Source: an uncultured Lachnospiraceae bacterium
GTDB taxonomy: Bacteria > Bacillota > Clostridia > Lachnospirales > Lachnospiraceae
Reading direction: 5' to 3'
Assembly: GCA_947174985.1 (NCBI GenBank)
Contig: CAMWLB010000013.1
Span: forward strand, 1 to 19,929
DNA: 19,929 nucleotides
A model generated the notes under the pieces. The model did no database searches. It saw nothing but the letters and a program-made list of their open reading frames with translations, and had not been told where the DNA came from. Every line of letters starts with the position of its first letter. Position 1 is the stretch's first letter. Below, in pieces: positions 14,236 to 19,929 of this stretch. Position numbers and translations under genes: made by a program.

Positions 14236-15798
14236 CTATCTATCCGCTGTGTCCACCTTTATAAATCCTACACTCTGCCCCGGTACATACAGCACGCCTT
14301 CTCTACTGCTTACCGGCTTACCCAATGAATAGATGATATCTCCTAACCGATATTCACAGGGACATGAGGATTCTTTTTCGGAAGGATTAAGCGCTGCCAG
14401 TATTTTTTCATCTCCGCTTGTGCGCAGATATACGAGCGGATATTTTTCCGGCTCACAATACACAAATCGAATCTCTCCAAATGCACACAAAGCAGGAAAC
14501 GACTTACGAATTTCACACAATTTCCGGATTTCATTCCAAAGCGACCCCATATCGGCCATCCGCCCGGAAACTATGGGCGCATTTGCTGACAAATCCTGCC
14601 GTGTATAGAGTTTATCTGCTTCCGCCTCCGAAAATCCATAATTTTTCCCGTCATTCCACTGCATCGGTGTTCTGGCGCCGGTACGATCATAACCACCTTC
14701 AACAGACGGAATTTCCAAATGCTGCATTCCTATCTCATCCCCATAGTATAGGAACGGCGCACCGGGCATTGATAACAGAAAAGCAAATACAATCTTCAAT
14801 TCTTCTTCATCCAGATATTTACGGATCCTCTCCATATCATGGTTGCCGGACGGAATGCAGATTAACCCTTTTCCATTGGTTAAAGCATAATTTTTGATAT
14901 AGGTATCCACAAACGAGAAAGCATTTCCTTTCCCTTCCCTGCAAAAATACGGATGTTCACAGCGGAATAAATCCATATAATGAGAGGGACCATAATGGAG
15001 CAGAAAATCCATATGGAATCCTGCCATTAACGATTTATCCGGCTCACCCCATTCGGAAATCAACACAGCCTCAGGATATTTATCATCCAGGAAATTTCTG
15101 ACATCCTGCCATAGCTTTATCGTTTCCACACTTTCATAATCGTTTTTTACCAAAGACCCCGCCATATCTACACGAAATCCATCACAGCCCTTAGAAATCC
15201 AAAAGTCCATAACATCCTTCATTGCCTGACGGGTTGCCAAAGCTTCCGGCGCATCTACCGCACTCTGCCATGGCTCGCTTGGATTGGCAAATCCATAATT
15301 CAGTGCCGGCTGATTGGAAAAGAAATTAACGGCAACACTTCCGTTTCTAGGGTACAATCCGCGCAGCGAACCGGAAATCCCCTCATAGTCTGCCGCATCT
15401 TTCCAAATTGAATCCGTCCAAATGTATCTGCCCCAGTATTGGTTCGGCTCACTTTTGCACGATTCCCGAAACCAAGGATGCTCCGTAGAAGTATGCCCCG
15501 GCACCAAATCAAGAATAACATGCATATTGCGCATATGGGCTTCCCTAAACAATTGTATCAAATCTTCGTTCGTTCCATAGCGCGGTGCCACCTGACAATA
15601 ATCAGACACGTCGTACCCCGCATCACCAAATGGCGACAGATAACATGGGTTTAACCAAAGCGCATTACAGCCTAAATCATGGATATAATCCAATTTTTCG
15701 ATAATACCGCAAATATCTCCTATCCCATCCCCATTACTGTCGTAAAAACTCTGCGGGTAGATTTCATAAAAAATACTTTGTTCCAGCCAGTGCTTCAT
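14236..15798 (-). CDS. GH13 (alpha-amylase family) glycosidase
   Basis: This 520-residue enzyme has a complete GH13 TIM barrel and C-terminal beta domain. Region I is DLVPGHTS (97-104, His102; Gly where many relatives have Asn). Region II is GFRVDMAG with nucleophile Asp211, region III is LISEWGEP with acid/base Glu249, and region IV is SGNHD with Asp321. A DSNGDGIGD calcium-type loop lies at 20-28, as in oligo-glucosidases and trehalose-synthase-like enzymes. There is no signal peptide, so it is cytoplasmic and acts on short alpha-glucosides. Alpha-glucosidase, oligo-1,6-glucosidase or trehalose synthase activity cannot be separated by eye. GAGG precedes the ATG. It is divergent from the AraC gene, its likely activator; no terminator was seen after it. 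Confidence 0.93.
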   Translation of the reverse strand: MKHWLEQSIFYEIYPQSFYDSNGDGIGDICGIIEKLDYIHDLGCNALWLNPCYLSPFGDAGYDVSDYCQVAPRYGTNEDLIQLFREAHMRNMHVILDLVPGHTSTEHPWFRESCKSEPNQYWGRYIWTDSIWKDAADYEGISGSLRGLYPRNGSVAVNFFSNQPALNYGFANPSEPWQSAVDAPEALATRQAMKDVMDFWISKGCDGFRVDMAGSLVKNDYESVETIKLWQDVRNFLDDKYPEAVLISEWGEPDKSLMAGFHMDFLLHYGPSHYMDLFRCEHPYFCREGKGNAFSFVDTYIKNYALTNGKGLICIPSGNHDMERIRKYLDEEELKIVFAFLLSMPGAPFLYYGDEIGMQHLEIPSVEGGYDRTGARTPMQWNDGKNYGFSEAEADKLYTRQDLSANAPIVSGRMADMGSLWNEIRKLCEIRKSFPALCAFGEIRFVYCEPEKYPLVYLRTSGDEKILAALNPSEKESSCPCEYRLGDIIYSLGKPVSSREGVLYVPGQSVGFIKVDTADR

Positions 15799-15840
15799 AT
15801 CCTGATTCCTCTCTTTCTTTTTCTTTTACAGATATCTCCG

Positions 15841-15857
15841 TGCAATTTCTAATTGCA
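15841..15857. promoter_or_regulatory. Palindrome at the predicted GH13 transcription start
   Basis: TGCAATT (15841-15847) and AATTGCA (15851-15857) form a perfect 7-bp inverted repeat around TCT. It abuts the GH13 -10 box and covers the predicted start near 15850, a classic position for a repressor operator. The binding protein is unknown. Confidence 0.55.
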
Positions 15858-15862
15858 TTATA
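15857..15862 (-). promoter_or_regulatory. GH13 promoter -10 box
   Basis: TATAAT read on the minus strand, predicting a start near 15850 and a leader of about 52 nt. No good -35 lies 16-18 bp upstream (ACATTT or similar), which points to activator-dependent transcription. Confidence 0.65.
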
Positions 15863-15883
15863 TCCTGCAAAATACAGTAAATG

Positions 15884-15913
15884 TTGAAAAATATCCATAC
15901 ATTATGTTAAAAT
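15884..15913 (+). promoter_or_regulatory. Promoter of the divergent AraC gene
   Basis: TTGAAA (15884-15889) and TAAAAT (15908-15913) are 18 bp apart. The promoter lies inside the open frame that starts at 15853, so the AraC protein must start further downstream, at 15955. Confidence 0.65.
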
Positions 15914-15918
15914 ATCCA
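15888..15918. repeat. Direct repeats, candidate AraC half-sites
   Basis: AAAATATCCA occurs at 15888-15897 and again at 15909-15918, exactly 21 bp apart (two helical turns). The pair spans about -38 to -68 from the predicted GH13 start, the usual activator position for AraC proteins. It also overlaps the AraC gene's own promoter, predicting autorepression. Confidence 0.6.
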
Positions 15919-15954
15919 CATCAAGATAGGAATAAAAAAGAAAAGAGCAGATAT

Positions 15955-16839
15955 ATGCAGCCGAACTTACAGGAAACAAGAACGCAGGGAACATTGATGC
16001 GCCCCTTAAAAATCTATCTGATGCAGGAGCCGGACGGAAAAATTGATGTTCCATACCATTGGCAGGAAAATACAGAAATTTTATGGATACAGCGGGGCGA
16101 ATTACATCTGAAAATTCAGGAAAAAGACTATACCGGAAAAGCCGGAGACATTATTTATATCAACCCCAGAGAATTACATGGCATGCAGTCCCAAACACAA
16201 GACTGCACCTATCTGGCTTTTATCTTCCCGCTCTCATGGCTTCAATTCGCGCAGATGGATGAAGCGGCGGAAATGTATTTAAATCCTCTGGCAGAGGGAA
16301 ACGCGCAAGTAATTACGCAGTTACCTTCATCAGTCGCCGGACAGATGCGTATCATTTTTCAGGAAATTTATGACGATTATTGCAATAGCAGCGGAAACTG
16401 GCTTATGATTAAGGCAAATCTCCTGCGTTTTTATGCCGGCCTGTTCCAAAACAATTTAATCATCCACAGGCAGCAGGAAGATTCTGCTCAGATGCGCCTG
16501 CTTCTTAAGATTGCACGCTATATGCAGACACACTATCAAGAAAAGCTTTCTTTGGAAGAATTGGGCCAGGAGTTCCATATGTCACCCAAATATTTCAGCA
16601 GCTTTTTCCAAAAGCATTTTTCCAGAAATTTAACGGAATACGTAACTTCCATTCGCATAGAGTGTGCAAAAAAGATACTGGTCGAATCCGATGCTGACAT
16701 GGAACTCGTCTCACAGCAGGCGGGCTTTTCTTCCAGCAGTTATTTCATCCGAATCTTTCGGAAATCCCTCGGTTTGACGCCGGGGCAATATCGTAAGAAG
16801 TATAAAAATAACAGCCAGCCGGAATACAGAATAAATTGA
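15955..16839 (+). CDS. AraC-family transcriptional regulator (beside GH13)
   Basis: From the chosen start this is 294 residues, beginning MQPNLQETRTQG. The N-terminal cupin (about 34-76, with PYHWQENTEILWIQRGEL and GDIIYINPRELHGM) is the sugar-sensing domain. The C-terminal double helix-turn-helix (about 183-283) includes SLEELGQEFHMSPKYFSSFF and GLTPGQYRKKY. The frame extends 34 codons upstream to 15853, but those codons overlap the gene's own promoter at 15884-15913 and look unlike protein, so the ATG at 15955 is preferred despite a modest ribosome site (AAGAG). It is divergent from the GH13 gene and probably activates it through the repeats at 15888-15918. It converges on the GNAT gene with 9 bp between stops. 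Confidence 0.92.
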   Translation: MQPNLQETRTQGTLMRPLKIYLMQEPDGKIDVPYHWQENTEILWIQRGELHLKIQEKDYTGKAGDIIYINPRELHGMQSQTQDCTYLAFIFPLSWLQFAQMDEAAEMYLNPLAEGNAQVITQLPSSVAGQMRIIFQEIYDDYCNSSGNWLMIKANLLRFYAGLFQNNLIIHRQQEDSAQMRLLLKIARYMQTHYQEKLSLEELGQEFHMSPKYFSSFFQKHFSRNLTEYVTSIRIECAKKILVESDADMELVSQQAGFSSSSYFIRIFRKSLGLTPGQYRKKYKNNSQPEYRIN

Positions 16840-16848
16840 AAAAACCAA

Positions 16849-17364
16849 TCATAATTTCTTTTCCATATATCCGCAGGTAAAGGGAAAAAAATCAAATTTC
16901 TGTGTTCCTGTATGCGTAAAACCAAAGCCTTCATACCAACTTCTAAGTACTTTATTTTCTTCTACAATTCCAATATTGATTTTATCACATCCCAATTCTT
17001 CTACTGTCTGAAATGCATGTGCCAACAGCCTTGCACCAATTCCCTTATGTCTGTATGCAGGCAGAACGCTCAAATTGTTTAACTCACAGGCGTGATTCTC
17101 CTGTAATAGCAGGGAATAATAACCGACCATATTTCCATGGTCATAAAATGCATACATCGGTCTGTTTTCTGACTCTAACTGCCAGTACAGCCTTTCTTCC
17201 GTTGTGGCAAATGCGGTGAATCTTGGCGCATTTTCTACCGTGAAACCAAATTCATCCGCCACTGTCTGAAAGCTTTCCTTTATAACATTCACACATTCCG
17301 GAATGTTTTCTTTTTTTACCACTTTAATATCGGTTATGGTAAAATCGTTTCTTTCTTTTTTCAT
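16849..17364 (-). CDS. GNAT-family N-acetyltransferase
   Basis: This 171-residue protein has the GNAT acetyl-CoA fold. Motif A, with NNLSVLPAYRHKGIGARLL, contains the pyrophosphate-binding RHKGIG at 105-110, and motif B, VEENKVLRSWYEGFGF, lies at 134-149. It should transfer an acetyl group to an amine, either a small molecule or a protein N-terminus; the substrate is unknown. GAGGT lies about 8 bases before the ATG. It stands alone on the minus strand, facing the AraC gene at its 3' end with only 9 bp between stops, and no terminator was recognised there. No convincing promoter was found upstream. Confidence 0.92.
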   Translation of the reverse strand: MKKERNDFTITDIKVVKKENIPECVNVIKESFQTVADEFGFTVENAPRFTAFATTEERLYWQLESENRPMYAFYDHGNMVGYYSLLLQENHACELNNLSVLPAYRHKGIGARLLAHAFQTVEELGCDKINIGIVEENKVLRSWYEGFGFTHTGTQKFDFFPFTCGYMEKKL

Positions 17365-17433
17365 AAGAATCTACCTCATTTTTTGACAACAGAACCAAAC
17401 GCTCTTTCCCATTGCTTTATTTAACGATATCCC

Positions 17434-17463
17434 TTGTCAGGATTTTTTCTATCATGATATAAT
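17434..17463 (+). promoter_or_regulatory. Promoter of the truncated TfoX-C-like gene
   Basis: TTGTCA (17434-17439) and TATAAT (17458-17463) are 18 bp apart on the plus strand. It now drives only a 19-codon remnant and reads antisense into the DinB-like gene. Confidence 0.6.
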
Positions 17464-17518
17464 AAGCGTCAACAGAAAGCAAGCCTACAGGTTCCATAAA
17501 TGGCAGATGGGAGCAAAT

Positions 17519-17578
17519 ATGACAGAATTAACCTCTATGATGAATATCGGCAAAGAAATGGAAAAAAAGCTAATCTAA
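17519..17578 (+). pseudogene. 5' remnant of a TfoX C-terminal-domain gene
   Basis: Nineteen codons follow a GGGAG ribosome site and a good promoter: MTELTSMMNIGKEMEKKL, Ile, stop. The pattern LTS..NIGKE.EKKL is how stand-alone TfoX C-terminal (helix-hairpin-helix-like) proteins of Firmicutes begin; intact ones run to about 80-100 residues. Here the frame ends abruptly, and the DNA from 17570 onward is the 3' end of the DinB-like gene on the opposite strand. The promoter, ribosome site and first codons thus survive while the rest is gone, most simply by deletion. The match is short, so the family name is tentative. Confidence 0.5.
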
Positions 17579-18283
17579 TATTGGCAAATGGTTTAAGCAG
17601 GCCGGTAAGTGCATCATGTGATGATTGGTCATGGGTGTCAGAATCATACCGCCTCTTGTCAGCCTCCCCCAATATACCAGCAGCCATACAGAACGGAAAT
17701 CCGTCGTTACGCCGCCAGCTTCCAGTATCTTCATCACCCATGTTGCAGGCGCCATCGACTGTATCTGCTCCAATGTCAGTTTTTCCATAATACTGCGTGT
17801 ATTCTTTCCAACTGCAATCATATAATCCCGAAGCGCTTCAACATGCATTTTTTTTCCAAATTCGACTGCTTCTTCAAATTCCAGCGCATTGCCCGTGTCG
17901 CTGATGGAAGCGCCTGTTTTTTTCTGCCATTCTTCGTTAAAAATCTGTTTCTGATCCGCCATCAGAATATTGCTGACCAAATCTTCGATGCGGTATGTGT
18001 GCCAGAACTGCCAGCACAGAGGAACCGTTTTTGTTCCTGCATAATGCAGGTCAGAGTCCCATTTTTCTCTTGGAACCAGCGCATTCTGATTGCCGGCCAT
18101 CATGTAATCCAAAACATAATCTGCAATTGTCTTTTCGCTTCTGCCGGAGATTTCAGCAGGATGTACCATGGCATGAACCTCTAATACCAATTCTTTCATT
18201 TTTTCTAAGTCATTTCCCTCTAATACCTGTTTTAATTCTTCATATTTACTGTCAAATGCCGTGTATAATAGTTCTTTTGTCAT
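17570..18283 (-). CDS. DinB-like (four-helix metal-binding) protein
   Basis: This 237-residue soluble, mainly helical protein carries paired His residues in the pattern of the DinB/YfiT-like superfamily: His37 and His41 (EVHAMVHPAE), His95 (FWHTYRIEDLV) and His221, His222, His225 (NHHMMHLP). These likely form a metal site. Some relatives are thiol-dependent transferases, but the role of this one is unknown. A perfect AGGAGG lies about 5 bases before the ATG, only 24 bp after the upstream 441-residue gene, so the two are probably cotranscribed. Its last three codons overlap the TfoX-like remnant, and its C-terminal residues (NHLPILD) may have been created by the same rearrangement. Confidence 0.78.
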   Translation of the reverse strand: MTKELLYTAFDSKYEELKQVLEGNDLEKMKELVLEVHAMVHPAEISGRSEKTIADYVLDYMMAGNQNALVPREKWDSDLHYAGTKTVPLCWQFWHTYRIEDLVSNILMADQKQIFNEEWQKKTGASISDTGNALEFEEAVEFGKKMHVEALRDYMIAVGKNTRSIMEKLTLEQIQSMAPATWVMKILEAGGVTTDFRSVWLLVYWGRLTRGGMILTPMTNHHMMHLPACLNHLPILD

Positions 18284-18307
18284 AAAAATCCTCCTAAAAT
18301 CTTTCTT

Positions 18308-19633
18308 TTAAAGATAATCCAGAATCAAATCTTTAATTTCCGGATAATCCTCCTCATAATTCACCATAACCTGAATCAGAAAATCAACCAAAGCATCACT
18401 TTTTTCAAGCCTTGTCAATTCCTTTACGATTGCGTAGCGTTCCCTGCAGTATGCATACTGTTGTAAAAAGAAGCCGGTAATTTCTAACAGGGAAGCATGC
18501 TTTAGCACAACAAGCGCCCTAATATAATGTAAGACCTCCCCTTCCTCGGGCACTTCTCGGCCGTCCAGAATGTCCCGCAGCCTTTGCTCCGTTATTTCTC
18601 CGACTAAGTCCAGGCTCGCCATTTCGTCAACCGTGGGATAGTATCCGGCAAGCTCCTTACCCTTTTCATCAGCCACAATGGTTCCATAGGCTGGAATGGA
18701 TTTTAATATCTGCTGCATGGCGTCTGCACCAATTTTTTCATTGGGTTTTTGCAGAAAACATTCCAAATGATATGACTCACAGTTCCAGCAGAATTCGCCT
18801 GCCGAAACCGCCTTTGTCATCTCGCCGTTCTCCTCCCTATGCATCGTGCAATAAGCCGGTATGATAACCAGAGCAGGCACTTTTTGATGTAAATATGCTG
18901 CTGCCATCGCCTTGTGATGCCCGTCCAGCAGCGCTGTCATATAGCCGTCCATATAATACGCCAGTGCACGCCCCCGAGGTCTTTCCCTATAATCGGCAAC
19001 TCTCTCCTGCCGCAGTTTCGCCTTCGGCTCCGTCGCAACCGTAAAATAAGGTCTGTTATTGCCCCACATAACACAATCATTTTTGTTCCAAATTCCATAA
19101 TAGTAAATACAAGTTCCGGTCACATATTCTTCCTCATTCGGCACTTCGCAAAACAAATGTCCATGCCCGTCCGTGGGGCACAACTGCGTATCCACCACCA
19201 CATAATAACCAGACTTTAACAGCCCCAATATGGGCTTGATTCCTTCCACCGCTTCCTCGAGTGATGAATCTTCATTTAACCGATTCTGCCCAAACTCCTG
19301 TGTCTGCTCCAAGCCATACCCGCTCTTCAATATTTTCTCGCAGGTGGGGCAGAAATACTCATCGCCCTGTAATTGCAGCAAGGGCTGTTCCTGAAGCATC
19401 AGAGTCAGGTAAGTCGCTTTTTCCGTCTCTCCATAAACCTCCCTGAGACAGCCCTTTCCATTCCTGACCTCCACCAGAACGCCCGCCGCATACCTCTCTG
19501 CTGATTTCTCCCAACTATCCTTTACCGTAACAGATGGCTGGCTAACCGCTGGTTTTTCTTCTGGTTTTTCCTGAGAGTCCTTTACCTCAACAGGCGGCAG
19601 CTCTTTCTTTCTCTTTCTGAATATGCCAAACAA
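18308..19633 (-). CDS. Uncharacterised 441-residue Cys-rich protein with ParB-like DGHHKA motif
   Basis: I do not recognise this protein. It starts with a short basic N-terminus (MFGIFRKRKKELPP), then a Lys/Glu/Pro-rich linker containing VKDS twice (17-20 and 37-40). Cys pairs suggest zinc sites: CPTC (95-98), Cys152/Cys162 around a DGHGH segment, and CWNC (282-285). Residues 235-256, LLDGHHKAMAAAYL then VPALVI, resemble the catalytic or nucleotide-binding loop of ParB/sulfiredoxin-like domains (DGHHR). The C-terminal about 100 residues are helical and acidic. The start is TTG at 19633, chosen because GGAGGTGAT lies directly upstream and the nearby ATG is out of frame. It has its own promoter and precedes the DinB-like gene in one unit. 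Confidence 0.8.
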   Translation of the reverse strand: MFGIFRKRKKELPPVEVKDSQEKPEEKPAVSQPSVTVKDSWEKSAERYAAGVLVEVRNGKGCLREVYGETEKATYLTLMLQEQPLLQLQGDEYFCPTCEKILKSGYGLEQTQEFGQNRLNEDSSLEEAVEGIKPILGLLKSGYYVVVDTQLCPTDGHGHLFCEVPNEEEYVTGTCIYYYGIWNKNDCVMWGNNRPYFTVATEPKAKLRQERVADYRERPRGRALAYYMDGYMTALLDGHHKAMAAAYLHQKVPALVIIPAYCTMHREENGEMTKAVSAGEFCWNCESYHLECFLQKPNEKIGADAMQQILKSIPAYGTIVADEKGKELAGYYPTVDEMASLDLVGEITEQRLRDILDGREVPEEGEVLHYIRALVVLKHASLLEITGFFLQQYAYCRERYAIVKELTRLEKSDALVDFLIQVMVNYEEDYPEIKDLILDYL

Positions 19634-19664
19634 ATCATCACCTCCGCCGGAAATCGTTACGGCT

Positions 19665-19693
19665 ATTGTAATACAAAACTATAATGATGTCCA
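19665..19693 (-). promoter_or_regulatory. Promoter of the 441-residue gene
   Basis: TGGACA (19693-19688) and TACAAT (19670-19665) are 17 bp apart on the minus strand, about 31 bp before the TTG start. Each hexamer differs from consensus at one position. Confidence 0.7.
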
Positions 19694-19929
19694 ACGACTC
19701 TTTTACTCTCTGTTTTCCATGCTCATCCTCGTACCGTTTGACTGATACTTCACCCGAAAATCAGCCCAGTCCTCTGCAGTCTGATTGTTTTGACATTTCC
19801 GGATTTATCCGTATCTTTATATATGTCCTCCCATTTTTACTGTCCATCGGTTGCTTTTTGGAGGAAACTGCTGATCTCACGGTAGGCGCTTATCTGCCTG
19901 TACTTCTCTGAATCCATGTCTGATGCCGG
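19694..19929 (-). other. Right edge without an intact gene; possible decayed coding sequence
   Basis: No complete gene with a ribosome site was found on either strand. On the minus strand a frame open from the window edge reads KYRQISAYREISSFLQKATD and ends at TAA (19837-19839). The same frame continues in a protein-like way to TGA (19750-19752), and further protein-like pieces (AEDWADFRVKYQS; RYEDEHGKQRVKES) lie in other frames. This is what a decayed gene would look like, but chance is not excluded. The 75-residue plus-strand frame here has no ribosome site. Confidence 0.25.

Noticed and set aside
15853..15954. Extended N-terminus of the GH13-linked AraC protein
   Set aside because: The extra codons overlap the gene's own predicted promoter and repeats; the ATG at 15955 follows it.
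17500..17790. 96-codon plus-strand open frame starting MADGSK
   Set aside because: It is out of frame with the TfoX-C-like start, which has the better-placed ribosome site, and most of it is antisense to the DinB-like gene.
17609..18184. 191-codon plus-strand open frame
   Set aside because: It is antisense to the DinB-like gene, Cys/His-rich by chance, with no ribosome site.
19684..19911. 75-codon plus-strand open frame with a hydrophobic stretch
   Set aside because: It has no ribosome site or promoter, and the minus strand of the same DNA looks more protein-like.

Overview
The window looks like chromosomal DNA of a gut-type Lachnospiraceae or related Clostridia. The reasons are near-balanced base composition, strong AGGAGG-type ribosome sites, Firmicutes-style -35/-10 promoters, a DUF4474 protein, a YtrA-type GntR cassette, AraC regulators beside glycosidases, and the overall protein flavour. 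No rRNA, tRNA, CRISPR array, phage or transposase gene was seen.

Layout. (1) 1-197: 5' part of a sugar O-acetyltransferase (minus). (2) 277-4824: the carAB operon for carbamoyl phosphate synthesis (minus), with its own promoter and terminator. (3) 4843-6641: two translationally coupled genes (minus), a DUF4474 membrane-anchored protein and a calcineurin-like phosphoesterase. (4) 6642-7504: an 860-bp region without a conventional gene. It holds a 137-nt near-perfect palindrome and, to its right, a compact locus that looks like a type I toxin-antitoxin system: a 31-residue hydrophobic peptide, a convergent antisense RNA with a near-consensus promoter, a shared 14-bp bidirectional terminator, and the same two sequence blocks in both RNA leaders. 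(5) 7505-10136: a GH127-family (beta-L-arabinofuranosidase type) enzyme and an AraC regulator, tail to tail with overlapping ends. (6) 10229-12243: a GntR/ABC ATPase/ABC permease cassette with a candidate operator. (7) 12360-14072: an SDR oxidoreductase and a convergent amino-acid-type binding lipoprotein that appears circularly permuted, separated by a nested bidirectional terminator. (8) 14236-16839: a cytoplasmic GH13 glycosidase and a divergent AraC regulator. Their shared promoter region carries direct repeats 21 bp apart and a palindrome at the predicted GH13 start. (9) 16849-19633: a GNAT acetyltransferase, a truncated TfoX-C-like gene, a DinB-like protein and an unrecognised 441-residue Cys-rich protein with a ParB-like DGHHKA motif. 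(10) 19694-19929: no intact gene.

How it fits together. The two glycosidase/AraC pairs look like local carbohydrate-responsive units for imported oligosaccharides, since both enzymes lack signal peptides. The GntR/ABC cassette resembles a small antibiotic- or envelope-stress-responsive exporter. The orphan binding lipoprotein has no transporter partner here. The most interesting elements are the toxin-antitoxin-like locus, the permuted binding protein and the long palindrome. All assignments come from reading sequence and remembered family motifs; no database search was possible.
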